64,000 nucleotides of DNA from Sphingomonas sp. H160509 (GCF_024124765.2 NZ_JAMXSR020000002.1:3492001-3556000), one strand, 5' to 3'. Positions 44,349 through 56,526 are shown, counted from the first letter of the stretch. Notes: a model not told the origin generated them from the sequence alone. Translations and numbers: made by a program.

Positions 44349-45601
44349 CCGATATCCGCGCTGGAAGGATCGACGTTAGGGGCGATATGGGCACACCGAA
44401 GACCAGCATCGTCGCGAAGATGAAGCGGCGCGGCGGGCGGGGCGATCAGTCGCCGCTCGGCACGTGGTTCTGGGATATCGACCGGATGCTGCTGTTGCTG
44501 ACGCTGTTCCTGATCGCGATCGGCCTGATCGCGGTCGCGGCGGCGTCGCCGGCGAGCGCGGTCCGCTATTCGGGCGAGCATCACAAGATCGCGCCGCTCT
44601 ACTATTTCTGGCGGCAGTTGATGTGGGTCGGCGTGTCCTTGCCCGTGCTGTTCGGCGTGTCGATGATGCCCGTCTCGATGGCGCGGCGGATGGCGATCGG
44701 CGGGTGCGCGCTGTTCGTGCTGATGCTGATGGTGACGCCGTTTGTCGGCGTCGAGGCGAACGGCGCACGGCGCTGGCTCGGCGTCGGGTTCGCGCAGTTC
44801 CAGCCTTCCGAGTTCCTGAAACCACTGTTCATCGTCACGGTCGCCTGGCTGTTGTCGTTGCGCGCAAAGGATGCCGAACTGCCGACCGTGCTGATCACCG
44901 GTGCGATGACCGCGGGCGTCGCGGTGCTGCTGATGCTGCAACCTGATTTCGGCCAGACGATCATCTTCTGCTCGGTGTGGATGGCGCTGCTGATGATCGC
45001 GGGGACGCCGGCCAAGGTGATGCTCGGCCTCGTCGCGATGGCACCCGCGGGCCTGATCGCCGCGTATGTATTCTACGGCGTGGCGCGGTCGCGGATCGAT
45101 GCGTTCCTGTTTCCGGGCGTCGAGGGTGAGGGCGCGGGCGATCATTTCCAGACGAATGCGGCGCATAATACGCTGACCGCGGGCGGCTGGACCGGGACGG
45201 GACCTGGAGCCGGTGCAGCTAAGTTCGGACTGCCCGAGGCGCATACCGACTATATCTTCTCGGTGATCGGCGAGGAATTCGGGCTGATCGCTTGCTCGGT
45301 GATCGCCGTGATCTTCCTGGCGATCGTCGTCCGCGTGTTCGTCAAGCTGCTGGACGAGCAGGATGAATTCAAGCTGCTGGCCTCGGCGGGCCTCGCCACG
45401 CAGTTCGGTGCGCAGGCGCTGGTCAGCATGGCCGTGAACACCGGCCTCGCGCCGTCTAAGGGTATGACGCTGCCGTTCATTAGCTATGGCGGATCGTCGA
45501 TGATCGCGTTGTCGGTCGGCATGGGGTTGCTGCTGGCGTTTACCCGGCGCAATCCGTTTCTCACGCGGAGCCCCTATGTCGTCCGCTGGAGTGGTGAATG
45601 A
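44345..45601 (+). CDS. ftsW: Septal peptidoglycan polymerase FtsW
   Basis: 418-aa SEDS-family glycosyltransferase that polymerises lipid II at the septum with FtsI. About ten transmembrane helices after a basic cytoplasmic leader of 45 residues. Conserved loops: GVEANGARRWLGVGFAQFQP, QPSEFLKP, LLMLQPDFGQTI (the Asp region), EAHTDYIFSVIGEEFGLI and LPFISYGGSSMIALSVGMG. ATG at 44345 overlaps the murD stop by four bases and the stop overlaps murG by four. The frame is intact. Confidence 0.94.
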   Translation: MTDIRAGRIDVRGDMGTPKTSIVAKMKRRGGRGDQSPLGTWFWDIDRMLLLLTLFLIAIGLIAVAAASPASAVRYSGEHHKIAPLYYFWRQLMWVGVSLPVLFGVSMMPVSMARRMAIGGCALFVLMLMVTPFVGVEANGARRWLGVGFAQFQPSEFLKPLFIVTVAWLLSLRAKDAELPTVLITGAMTAGVAVLLMLQPDFGQTIIFCSVWMALLMIAGTPAKVMLGLVAMAPAGLIAAYVFYGVARSRIDAFLFPGVEGEGAGDHFQTNAAHNTLTAGGWTGTGPGAGAAKFGLPEAHTDYIFSVIGEEFGLIACSVIAVIFLAIVVRVFVKLLDEQDEFKLLASAGLATQFGAQALVSMAVNTGLAPSKGMTLPFISYGGSSMIALSVGMGLLLAFTRRNPFLTRSPYVVRWSGE

Positions 45602-46749
45602 ACGTTAATCAGTCTCGGCATTACGTCCTCGCAGCCGGTGGGACCGGGGGACACATGGTCCCGGCAGCGGCGCTCGCGGCCGAACTGACGAAGCGCGGCC
45701 ACCGTGTCGCGCTGGTCAGCGACGCGCGCGGCGTGCGGTTTCCGGGGCTGTTCGAGGACATCCAGACGCATGTTCTGCCGGCTGGGCGCTTTACCGGCGG
45801 GCCGCTTGGTTGGGCGAGAGCGACGCGAGAGATGTGGCGCGGGCGAGCGATGGCGCGTGAGCTGTACCGGACGTTCAGGCCCGCCGCGGTGATCGGCTTC
45901 GGCGGCTATCCTGCGCTGCCGGCGTTGCTGGCGGCGTTCGCGCACAAGATCCCGACTGCGGTACATGAGCAGAACGCGGTGCTGGGGCGCGTGAACCGCT
46001 TCGTCGCGGGCCGCGTGGACGCGATCGCAACCTCGTCCGAGCCGACCGAGCGCCTCGCGCCGAAGCTGCTGGGCAAGGCGCATCTGGTCGGCAATCCGGT
46101 GCGCGAGGCGGTGCTGGCGCTGCGCTCGCGGCCGTATCCGTTGCTGGAGGAGGACGGCATCTTCCGTGTGCTCGTGACCGGCGGCAGCCAGGGGGCGAGC
46201 ATCCTGTCTCAGGTCGTGCCTGACGGACTGGCGATGCTGCCGGTGACGTTCCGGCGGCGGTTGCAGGTGACGCACCAGGCGCGGATCGAGGATATCGACG
46301 CGGTCCGCGCCAAGTATGCCGAGCATCATATTCCGGCCGAGCTGGCGACGTATCTGCCGGATATGCCCGGAGCAGTTGGCGTGGGCGCATCTGGTAATCG
46401 CACGCGCTGGGGCGTCGACGATTTCGGAACTGACCGCGGCGGGGCGTCCGGCGATCCTGGTGCCGCTGCCGGGCGCGACCGACGACCACCAGACCGTGAA
46501 CGCGCGCGAGATCACGCGGGCGGGCGGCGCGCGGACGATCGCGCAGGGAGACTTTACCGCAGTGGAACTGGCCAAGCAGATGCAGAAACTCGGGCTCGAT
46601 CCGGCGGCATTGCAGAACGCGGCGGGCCGCGCGCGGAGTTGCGGGCGGCCGAACGCGGCGAGCGATCTGGCCGATCTGGTCGAGAGTTTAGACGCGCCCT
46701 TGTCACGCATTCCGGTCGGTGCGCCCTCCAAGCCCAAGGCGCAGTTCGC

Positions 46750-46753
<4 letters not shown>
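45598..46753 (+). CDS. murG: UDP-GlcNAc:lipid I GlcNAc transferase (apparent frameshift)
   Basis: About 384 aa after correction. GT28 enzyme that makes lipid II. N-terminal VLAAGGTGGHMVPAAALA, AVIGFGGYPALPALLAA, PTAVHEQNAVLGRVNRF and the donor-site VLVTGGSQGASIL; the C-terminal half, in the next frame, has AHLVIARAGASTISELTAAG and PLPGATDDHQTVNA. The frame breaks at 46366-46370 (CCCGGAG for CCCGAG) in the middle of YLPDMPEQLAWAHLV. The stop at 46753 overlaps the murC ATG by four bases. Confidence 0.94.
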
Positions 46754-48165
<1,412 letters not shown>

Positions 48166-48169
<4 letters not shown>

Positions 48170-49311
48170 GTGCTAACGCTTCTGCTCCCATTCCGCTTGC
48201 GGGAGGGGTCGGGGGAGGGGCTGCGTCCTCCCCTAACGGCACGAACGCGGCTATGTCAGTCCCTCCCCTAACCCCCTCCCGCAAGCGGGAAGGGAATCAA
48301 GGTCGAGGCTGAGGCATCGCTTGCGGCTTTCATATGGTTTCGAACTGGTGGGCCGGCGGAGACGCTAGTGCGGCCTGACACTGCGAACGATCTGGCGGTT
48401 TATTTGCGCGATCTCGATCCCTCGACGCCAGTGCTACCTGTTGGAGTCGGCTCGAACCTGATCGTGCGGGACGGTGGCGTGCCGGGGGTCGTTGTGCGGC
48501 TTCCCAAGGCTATGGCTAAGGTTTCGGTGCAGGACGGCCGCGTCAGGGCTGGAGCGGGGGCAATGGGGATCACCGTTGCCAGCGCCGCGCGAGACGCAGG
48601 CATCGCCGGGCTTGAATTCTTGCGTGGGATTCCGGGAACAGTCGGCGGGGCAGTGCGGATGAACGCAGGCGCTTATGGCCGCGACGTCAGCGACATCCTG
48701 GTCGAGGCTACCGTGGTCACGCGTGAGGGTTTGGTCGAGACCTGGTCCGCCGAGAAGCTCGGCTTCACCTATCGCCATTCGGACCTGCCCGCCGGCGCCG
48801 TCGTGGTCGAAGCCGTGTTCTCCGGCACGCCCGGTGAGCCAGCCGTGATCGGTGCAGAGATGGACCGGATCGCCGCCGAGCGCGAGGCTTCGCAGCCGCT
48901 GCGTTCGCGCACCGGGGGGGTCGACGTTCAAGAATCCCGAGGGGCACAAGGCTTGGGCGTTGATCGACGCGGCCGGGTGTCGGGGGGCTGACTCGCGGTG
49001 ATGCGCAGGTCAGCGAGAAGCATTGCAATTTCCTGCTGAACCTCGGGTCCGCGTCAAGCGCGGAGATCGAGGCGCTGGGTGAAGAGGTACGGGACAAGGT
49101 GAAGGCGCATTCGGGGGTGACGTTGGAATGGGAAATCCAGCGGGTTGGTGAGTACCTCCCCTCCCGCTTGCGGGAGGGGTCGGGGGAGGGCGGTCTGGAT
49201 ACCGGCATCTCGCATCAACCCCTCCCCGACCCCTCCCGCAGGCGGGAGGGGAGCAGTGAGCGCGCCCCTTCACATCGCGGTCCTGATGGGCGGCTGGTCG
49301 GCGGAGCGTGA
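48166..49311 (+). CDS. murB: UDP-N-acetylenolpyruvoylglucosamine reductase, altered at both ends (apparent frameshifts)
   Basis: FAD-dependent reductase of UDP-GlcNAc-enolpyruvate. The core from EAEASLAAFIWFRTGGPAE is normal: VGSNLIVRDGGVPGVVVRL, GLEFLRGIPGTVGGAVRMNA, AYGRDVSDILVEA, GFTYRHSDL, and after correction STFKNPEGHKAWALIDAAGC, VSEKHCNFLLNLG, VTLEWEIQRVG. The frame breaks at 48914-48920 and 48982-48987 (one G too many each) and probably near 48290-48300. The proposed start GTG 48166 overlaps murC; the first 40 codons then read through palindromic element 48187-48294. The end reads through element 49158-49251 into ddl. The true start is the least certain point. Confidence 0.85.
48187..48294. 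repeat. REP-like paired-hairpin element, family A, at the murC/murB junction
   Basis: Left hairpin CTCCCATTCCGCTTGCGGGA(GGGG), right hairpin CCCCTCCCGCAAGCGGGAAG(GG), with GGGGGAGGGG and CCCTCCCCTAA stretches between. It matches 6194, 40381 and 49158. Frame 1 through it is open from the GTG at 48166, so it may be translated as an N-terminal extension of MurB. Confidence 0.8.
49158..49251. repeat. REP-like paired-hairpin element, family A, at the murB/ddl junction
   Basis: Left hairpin CCCCTCCCGCTTGCGGGAGG (49158-49179 in full), right hairpin CCCCTCCCGCAGGCGGGAGG (49230-49251 in full). GTGAG flanks it on both sides, at 49148-49152 and 49256-49260; the distance between the copies is 108 bases, a multiple of three. 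The murB frame runs through it and the ddl GTG start is part of the right flank, GGGGAGCAGTGAG, identical to that of the murE/murF element. Confidence 0.85.
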
Positions 49312-50194
49312 GGTTTCGCTGATGTCGGGTAACGGCTGTGCGGACGCGCTGGAGTCGCTCGGGCACCGGGTTACGCGGATCGATATGGGGCGGGATGTCG
49401 CCGCCAAGCTCGCCGAGGCGCAGCCCGATCTCGTGTTCAACGCGCTGCACGGCACCCCCGGCGAGGACGGTTCGGTGCAGGGGCTGCTCGACCTGATGGG
49501 CCTCCGCTACACCCACTCCGGCCTCACGACGTCGGTGATCGCGATCGACAAGGTGCTCACCAAGCTGTTGCTCGTCCCCGCGGGCGTGCCGATGCCAGGT
49601 GGGCGGATCGTCAAGTCGGCCGACCTGTTCGAGGGTGACCCGATGGCGCGGCCGTATGTGCTGAAGCCGGTCAACGAAGGCTCGTCGGTCGGCGTCGCGA
49701 TCGTCACCGACAGCGGCAATTACGGGAATCCGATCGCGCGCGACAGCGTCGGGCCTTGGGGCGAGTTCGAGGAACTGCTGGCTGAGCCGTATATCCGTGG
49801 GCGCGAACTCACGACCGCGGTGCTCGGTGGCAAGGCGCTCGGCGTGACCGAGTTGAAGCCCAAGAGCGGCTGGTACGATTACGACGCGAAATACACCGAT
49901 GGGATGACCGTCCACGTCTGTCCCGCGGAGATCCCCGACGAGATCACCGACGCGTGCAAGAGCCTCGCGCTCGAAGCGCACCGGTTGCTCGGCTGCAAGG
50001 GCGCGTCGCGGTCGGACTTCCGCTGGGATGACGAGCGCGGCGTCGATGGGCTGTTCCTGCTCGAGGTGAACACCCAGCCGGGGATGACGCCGCTGAGCCT
50101 CGTGCCCGAGCAGGCACGGCATATCGGCATGAGCTATGCCGAGCTGGTGCAGGCGATCGTCGACGAGGCGATCGCGGATCACCCCTCTCCATGA
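49256..50194 (+). CDS. ddl: D-alanine:D-alanine ligase
   Basis: 312-aa ATP-grasp enzyme making the D-Ala-D-Ala dipeptide used by MurF. Motifs: IAVLMGGWSAEREVSLMSG, FNALHGTPGEDGSVQGLLD, YTHSGLTTSVIAIDKVLTK, PYVLKPVNEGSSVGVAIV, GCKGASRSDFRWDD and LLEVNTQPGMTPLSLVPEQA (metal and ATP ligands). GTG at 49256 lies four bases after GGGGAG, supplied by the upstream palindromic element. The stop overlaps ftsQ by four bases. The frame is intact. Confidence 0.95.
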   Translation: MSAPLHIAVLMGGWSAEREVSLMSGNGCADALESLGHRVTRIDMGRDVAAKLAEAQPDLVFNALHGTPGEDGSVQGLLDLMGLRYTHSGLTTSVIAIDKVLTKLLLVPAGVPMPGGRIVKSADLFEGDPMARPYVLKPVNEGSSVGVAIVTDSGNYGNPIARDSVGPWGEFEELLAEPYIRGRELTTAVLGGKALGVTELKPKSGWYDYDAKYTDGMTVHVCPAEIPDEITDACKSLALEAHRLLGCKGASRSDFRWDDERGVDGLFLLEVNTQPGMTPLSLVPEQARHIGMSYAELVQAIVDEAIADHPSP

Positions 50195-51165
50195 GCCGCA
50201 CGATCAAGCGCGGTCCGCCGCCCAAGCGGCCCGCCCCGCGGCGGAAGGTCGCGGTCAAGAAGGTGTCGGTGATGGACCGGCTGGTCGGGATGCTCCCGGT
50301 CAGCGAGGACACGCTTCGGAAAATCGCGACGTGGTCGATCCTCGGCGCGGGCGGTGCGGTCGCGATCGCGGCGGCGACGTGGGTTGGCATCCCCGGCATG
50401 ATCGGCGCGGCGGTGGCCGAGGGTGCCGGGCGCGCGGGCTTCAAGGTCGAGCAGATCGAGGTGACGGGCCTCAAGCGGATGGACCGGATGTCGGTCTATG
50501 CCGTCGCGCTGGAGGACAAGCAGAACCAGACGTCGATGCTGTCGGTCGATCTGGAGGCGGTGCGGCAGAAACTGCTGCGCTATGGCTGGATCGCGGACGC
50601 GCATGTCTCGCGGCGGCTGCCGAACACGATGCTCGTCGATATCGTCGAGCGGACGCCGGCTGCGGTGTGGCAGGACAATGGGCAGCTGACGCTGATCGAT
50701 TCGTCGGGCGTGCTGCTGGAGCCGGTGCAGCCCGACGCGATCCCGAACCTGCCGCTGGTGATCGGGCCGGGCGCGGATCGGCAGGAGGCGTCGTACCAGA
50801 CGCTGCTCGCTGCCGCGCCCGCGCTTAAGCCGCGCGTGAAGGCGGCGACCTGGGTCGGCAATCGGCGCTGGGACCTTACCTTCGAGAGCGGCGAGACTTT
50901 GGCGCTGCCGGAAGACGGTGCGCCGCGCGCCCTGGTGAAGTTCGCCGAGCTGGATGGGGCGCGGCCGTTGCTGGGGCGCGGCTGGATCCGGTTCGACATG
51001 CGTGATCCGACCAAGCTGGTCGCGCGCAAACCGGGTGCGAGCCTGGCGCACAGCGTCGACGTGCCGGCACCTGCCAGCTCGGGGGCGAGCGTGCCGGCAA
51101 CGGGCGAAACTACGAATACTCCGTCGCAAACGGCGGGCGCGAACGTAACGGGCGGGGAGGGATGA
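50191..51165 (+). CDS. ftsQ: Cell division protein FtsQ
   Basis: 324-aa bitopic divisome protein. A basic cytoplasmic tail of about 50 residues (RTIKRGPPPKRPAPRRKVAV) is followed by a transmembrane helix (WSILGAGGAVAIAAATWVGI), then a POTRA domain (GFKVEQIEVTGLKRMDRM to LPNTMLVDIVERTPAAVWQ) and the FtsQ domain. The C-terminal 35 residues are Ser/Thr/Ala-rich and probably disordered. FtsQ recruits FtsL/FtsB to the septum. ATG at 50191 overlaps ddl by four bases. The frame is intact. Confidence 0.92.
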   Translation: MSRTIKRGPPPKRPAPRRKVAVKKVSVMDRLVGMLPVSEDTLRKIATWSILGAGGAVAIAAATWVGIPGMIGAAVAEGAGRAGFKVEQIEVTGLKRMDRMSVYAVALEDKQNQTSMLSVDLEAVRQKLLRYGWIADAHVSRRLPNTMLVDIVERTPAAVWQDNGQLTLIDSSGVLLEPVQPDAIPNLPLVIGPGADRQEASYQTLLAAAPALKPRVKAATWVGNRRWDLTFESGETLALPEDGAPRALVKFAELDGARPLLGRGWIRFDMRDPTKLVARKPGASLAHSVDVPAPASSGASVPATGETTNTPSQTAGANVTGGEG

Positions 51166-51166
51166 C

Positions 51167-52431
51167 ATGGCAAAGGTGGCACCGGAAGGGGCTGATCACG
51201 GCGCTCGATATCGGGTCGTCGAAGGTTTCGGCGATGATCGCGCAGAAGGGGGACGGCGGCGAGCTGATCGTGCTCGGCACCGGCCAGCGCGAGAGCCGCG
51301 GCGTCAAGCGCGGCTATATCGCCGACATGGCGACGACCGAAGCGGCAGTGCGCGAGGCGGTCGAGCAGGCCGAGCGGATCGCCGGGATCAACATCGAGAA
51401 TGTCTGGGTCGGGTTCTCGGCCGGCGGGCTGGTGTCCGACGTCGCCGAAGTCGAGTTCGAGCTGGGCGGCCACCGCGTCGAGCAGCAGGATATCGATGCG
51501 TTGCTCGCCGCGGGGCGCAACTCGATCGATCCGCAGGGGCGCATGGTGCTCCACGCGCAGCCGGCGCTCTATACGCTCGACGGGCTTACGGGGGGTGAAG
51601 ACACCGCTTGGGCTGCACGCGGATCGGCTTGGTGTGCACATCCATGTCGTCGCCGCGGACGGATCACCGGTGCGTAATCTCGATTTGTGCGTGCGGTCGG
51701 CGCATCTCGAAGTGAAGTCGATCATCGCCTCGCCGGTCGCGACGGGCCTCGCCTGTCTCAGCGACGAGGAGCGCGAGCTTGGCGTCGCGCTGGTCGAAAT
51801 GGGGGCGGGGATCACCAACGTGTCGCTGTTCGCGGGCGGCATGCTGGTCGGGCTGACCTCGATCCCGATCGGTGCGCAGGACATTACCGACGACATCGCC
51901 AGCGCGTTCGGTACGCGGCGCCAGAATGCCGAGCGGATGAAGTGCTTCCATGGCTCGGCCAACGCGAGCCCGCGCGATAATCACGACATGATCCCGGTCA
52001 TGCCGATCTCCGCGGAGGACGGCGCGGGCGAGGGCGCTCAGATCACCAAGGCGCAGCTGATCGGCGTGATCCGCCAGCGGCTCGAGCATCAGATGGGCGA
52101 AGTGCGCAACGCGCTCACCAAGCTGAAGTTCGAGGGGCCGGTCGGGCGTCAGGTCGTGCTGACCGGCGGCGGCGCGGAGCTCAAGGGCATCGCCGACTAT
52201 GCGCAACAGGCGCTCGGGCGGTCGGTGCGGATCGGTCGACCGCGTGGTCTGACCGCGCTGCCGGAAGCGCATGGCGGACCGGCGTTCGCGACGCTAGCGG
52301 GGTTGGCCTTCTATGCGGCGACCAACCCGATCGACCTTCGCGGGCTCGCGCCGCAGCGGACGACGGTGCATCGGCCAAAGGGTATGGGCATGATGCGCAA
52401 GTTGATTCAGGCAGCACGCGCGAATTATTAA
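51167..52431 (+). CDS. ftsA: Cell division protein FtsA (apparent frameshifts)
   Basis: About 420 aa after correction. Actin-like membrane tether of the Z ring. ATP-site motifs: LITALDIGSSKVSAMIA (phosphate 1), VALVEMGAGITNVSLFAGG (phosphate 2), VVLTGGGAELKGIADYAQQ (adenosine); the C-terminus has the amphipathic membrane helix GMGMMRKLIQAARANY. Frame breaks: 51590-51595 (six G, five expected) and probably 51188-51191. The latter follows from preferring ATG 51167 (MAKVAPEGLITALDIGSS), which has GGAG at proper spacing. An ATG at 51162 (ATGA overlap with ftsQ) would need only the second correction. Confidence 0.9.
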
Positions 52432-52544
52432 GAGTTTCGAGGGCGCTGGCGTTATTTCGGCTGGAACAGGCCGTGACGTTGGTGCACACAGATTAATCAG
52501 GGGCCCGGCCGTAGCGTATCTACCGGGTTGTGCGGAGAACGGCG

Positions 52545-54121
52545 ATGAGCATCGAATTCCTTAGTCCCGAAGTGGACGATCTGGCCCCCGCATCGCGGTG
52601 ATCGGCGTCGGCGGCGCGGGCGGCAACGCGATCGCCAACATGATGCGGGCCGACGTCCAGGGCGTCGACTTCCTCGTGGCGAACACCGACGCGCAGGCGT
52701 TGAAGCAGTCGACCGCACCGCAGCGGATCCAGCTCGGCACCAAGATCACGCAAGGTCTCGGCGCCGGTTCGCGTCCCGAGATCGGCCGTGCGGCCGCCGA
52801 AGAGACGATCGACCAGCTCGCCAAGATGCTCGAAGGCGCGCACATGTGCTTCATCACCGCCGGCATGGGCGGCGGCACGGGCACGGGCGCAGCGCCGGTC
52901 ATCGCCAAGGCGGCGCGCGACATGGGCATCCTCACGGTGGGCGTCGTGACCAAGCCGTTCGCGTTCGAGGGCAACCGTCGCGCCAAGTCGGCCGAAGGCG
53001 GCATCGACGAGCTGCAGAAGTATGTCGACACGCTGATCGTCATCCCGAACCAGAACCTGTTCCTCATCGCCAACGCGAACACGACCTTCAAGGAAGCGTT
53101 CACGATGGCGGACGAGGTGCTCCAGCAGGGCGTCCGCAGCATCACCGACCTGATGGTGATGCCGGGCCTCATCAACCTCGATTTCGCCGACGTCCGCTCG
53201 GTGATGCAGGAGATGGGCAAGGCGATGATGGGCACCGGCGAGGCAAGCGGCGACAACCGCGCGCTCGAGGCTGCACAGAAGGCGATCTCGAACCCGCTGC
53301 TCGAAGGCGTCAGCATGCGCGGCGCGAAGGGCGTCATCATCTCGATCACCGGCGGCGACGACATGCGCCTGCTCGAAGTCGACGAAGCCGCGAATCACAT
53401 CCGCGACCTGGTCGATCCCGATGCGAACATCATCTGGGGTTCGGCGTTCAACCAGGAGCTCGAGGGCAAGATCCGCGTCTCGGTCGTCGCGACCGGGATC
53501 GACGCGGATGCGCGTCCTCCGGAAGTCGCGCCTGAGCCGACCCGCTCGTTCAGCTTCGGATCGCGCAAGACCGACGAGAACACCTCGTTCCGTCCGAGCG
53601 AGCCTACCGCTTCGTCGGCCGCGCCTGCTGCGTCGTCAGCCGACGAAGAGCCGCTCGATCTGATCGCGTCGTCGGAAGTCGAGACGTCGGCGTCGAAGTC
53701 GGATGACGAGCTGGTGCTCGGTGCCGAGACGATGGTGCCGCAGGCCGCGCCTGCGCCGGTTGCTCCTGCACCGCAGCCTGCGCCCGCGCCGCGCACGTAT
53801 GGCGACGAGCCTTACGGTCGCGGTCCGATCGCGCGTCCGGCTTCGGCATCGTCGGTGCCGCCCGCTCGCGCGCCGATCGCTCCGGCTGTTCCGGTGCCGA
53901 CGCCGGCTGCGGACGAAGGTGGTGCACGTCGTCGCTGGCTCGCTCCGGGTGCCGAGACTGCCCCCGAGGCGGTTCCGGCCGCACCGCGCGTGAAGCTCGG
54001 CGGTACGCTGTTCGAGCGCATGTCGAATGCGGCACGCGGTGCTGCGAAGGAAGACGGCGAAGCGGCCCCTCAGGATCCGCTCGACATCCCCCGCTTCCTG
54101 CATCGTCAGAACAACCAGTAA
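52545..54121 (+). CDS. ftsZ: Cell division protein FtsZ (apparent frameshift near the start)
   Basis: About 525 aa after correction. Tubulin-like GTPase that forms the Z ring. GVGGAGGNAIANMMRADVQG, VANTDAQALKQS, the tubulin signature TAGMGGGTGTGAAPVIA, and NLDFADVRSVM are present. A long Ala/Pro/Ser-rich linker (about residues 330-500) leads to the conserved C-terminal peptide DPLDIPRFLHRQ, which binds FtsA. ATG at 52545 with GGAG upstream gives MSIEFLSPEVDDLAPRIAVI; the frame breaks at the five-C run 52585-52589, where one base seems to be missing. A 113-bp gap from ftsA leaves room for its own promoter. Confidence 0.95.
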
Positions 54122-54169
54122 GCCGGGAACGTCCCGACTTATCAATATCTTGCACGATCCAGCCCTGAC

Positions 54170-54198
54170 CTCCCCTCTCCCAACGGGAGAGGGGGAGA
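54170..54198. repeat. Single REP-like hairpin downstream of ftsZ
   Basis: CTCCCCTCTCCCAACGGGAG(AGGGGGAG) forms one GC-rich hairpin, followed by GAGGCGGCGAAGGGTGAGGG, as if half of a paired element were left. It begins about 50 bases after the ftsZ stop. There is no U tract, so it is not a standard terminator, but it could stabilise the 3' end. Confidence 0.5.
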
Positions 54199-54355
54199 CG
54201 CCAGAGGCGGCGAAGGGTGAGGGCACGCCAGGCAGGGCTTTCGCGCTTGCGTCCGCAAAACCCTGCATTCGTCGCCGCCCCAGCCCAGTTCGTCGCGCGC
54301 ATGCGTGCGAGACATTGCCGGTTCGGTCGGGCTGGCGTCTAGACAGTTGAACCTC

Positions 54356-56526
54356 ATGACCCGGTCCTCCCATCATCTCCTGACCGCCGCGCTGGCCCTC
54401 GTGCTCGCGGCCGTGCCAGCCGCCGCGTCCGCGCAAGCCGTCGTGCAGGCGATCCCCGGCACCACCGACGCGGACAAGCTCGGCGACGTGATGCGCCAGC
54501 TCGCGAGCAATCCTCGCAACATCGACGCGCTGATCAAGGCCGGCGACCTTTCGATGGGCCTCGGCGATCTCAGCGGTGCCGCGGCATTGTTCGCGCGCGC
54601 CGAGAAGGTGAACCCGCGCGACGGCCGCGCCAAGGCGGGGATGGCATCGATCCTCGTTCGGTCCGAGCGTCCCGGCGAAGCGCTACGTTATTACGCGCAG
54701 GCGGAAGGCCTTGGCCTCGACCCGCGCAACTTCGCCGCCGACCGCGGGCTCGCCTACGACCTAATCGGCCAGCAGGATCGGGCGCAGCGCGACTACCGCG
54801 TGGCGCTCCGCGACGCCCCGGACGACGAGACGACGCGGCGCTATGCGTTGTCGCTTGGCATCTCCGGCAAGCCCGGAGCTCGCGGTCCAGCAGCTCAATC
54901 CGCTCCTGCTCAAGAGCGATCGTGGTGCATGGCGGTCGCGCGCGTTCATCCTCGCGATGAACGGCGATGTCGCCGGCGCGGAGAAGATCGCCACCACGAT
55001 GATGCCCGCAGGTACCGCGCAAGGCCTGCAACCCTTCTTTCAACGCCTGCCCAACCTGCCGGCAAGCGACCGCGCGTTCGCAGTCCATTTCGGCGAAGTC
55101 CACGCGACGCCGGCACGCCTCGCGGATGCACGGATGGCGCCACCGTTGGGCATTCTAGCCGCAGATCCGACCGCGCCGGTAATGATGGCAGCCGTAACGC
55201 CGCAACCCGCAGTCGCTGCGACAACCGGCAAGAAGGACAAGCGCGATCGCCGCTCGAGCCGCGACCGTGTCCAGATGGCCGCGGTGACGCGGCCGTCGTC
55301 AACACCAGTGCCCGTGACGACGTCGGCACCGGTCCCGCCGACGACCACCGCGCCACGAACGCTCACCACGGTTCCGGCTCGGACCCCATACACTGCCCCC
55401 GTCCAACTCGCAGCAGCGCCGATGCAGACGGTGCAGCCGCTTCCGGCGCGTACCGTTCAGCCTTCGCAACCAAGCTATTCAGCACCTAACGTTGCCGCTC
55501 AGGGCACTCGTATCAATCCGGCTGCGGAAACGAACTCCGTCGTCTCGGCCACCATCCAGCCGAGCCCGTCGCCGGTTGCCCGCACAGTCCCAGCGCCATC
55601 GACGCTGGGAACGCTTCCGCAGAGCGTAGCCACGCAGATGGCGGCGATCCCGCTGGGACAGGCAAAACCCGATCCGACCCGCGCGGCAAATGCGCTCGCA
55701 GCGTCGGCGACGGCGGCGCCCTCGGTTTCGCCGCTACCGACTCCGATACAGCAGGCGCCCGTTCAGCAGGTCGCCCCACCGCAGAGTGCCAGCGCCGAGA
55801 CGCCGACGCCCGGCTTCACCAGTTTGTCCACGCCCGCGCCGGTAGCCGGCACATCGTCGCCGCGCACCCACGCGGTCGCCGCGAGCGAGGACTCGATCCT
55901 CGCGCGGATCGTCGCGGGCCTGTCGATCCCCGCGTCCGAGCTCGACGTCGCGCCGATGCATCCCGCGCCGGTCGTGACCCCCCGCCGCCATCCCCGTCCC
56001 GGATGATTCCGAGCGCGTGCTGGCCGAGGCGAAAGCCAAGACCGAGCGGGACGCAGCGGCGAAGGCGATCGCCGCCAAGACGCTGGCTGCGGACAAGCTC
56101 GCCGCCGAGAAGAAGGCGGCGCTCGACAAGAAGGCCGCAGCGAAAAAAGCCATCGCCGACAAGAAGGCGCTCGCCGAGAAGAAGGCAGCCGCCGCCGAGA
56201 AGCTTGCCGCCGACAAGGCTGCGGCCGAGGAAAAGCGGATCGCGCGTGCCAATCCTGCGCGGACCTGGGTGCAGGTGTCGACCGGCGCGACTGAGGGCGA
56301 TCTGCCCAAGGCGTGGAAGAAGGCGAAGGCGAAGGCGCCGACCGTGTTCGGCACGCGTGGCGGCTGGACCGCGCCGTGGAAGGCGACCAACCGCGTGCTC
56401 GCCGGGCCGTTCAAGACCGATGCCGAGGCGCGGACCTTCGTCAATCAGCTCGCCAAGGAGGGTGTCTCGACGTTCACCTTCACCAGCGATCCGGGCGAAA
56501 TCATCACGAAGTTGCCGTCGAAGTGA
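54356..56526 (+). CDS. Secreted TPR and SPOR domain protein (two apparent frameshifts)
   Basis: About 722 aa after correction. Signal peptide (LLTAALALVLAAVPAAASAQA), TPR-like repeats (ALIKAGDLSMGLGDLSGAAA; ALRYYAQAEGLGLDPRNFAA; RAQRDYRVALRDAPDDETT), a very long Pro/Thr/Ser/Ala-rich region, an Ala/Lys-rich helical stretch (residues about 555-630; KKAALDKKAAAKKAIADKKA) and a C-terminal SPOR domain (RTWVQVSTGATEG to GVSTFTFTSD). SPOR domains bind denuded septal peptidoglycan, so a division-site role is likely next to dcw. Frame breaks: 54872-54876 and 55978-55983, each one extra base. The stop overlaps dgt by GTGA. Confidence 0.75.

Noticed and set aside
52432..52544. EcfG-type (GGAAC...GTT) stress promoter before ftsZ
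   Set aside because: GGAAC and GTT are present but only 10 bases apart; the consensus needs about 16-17.
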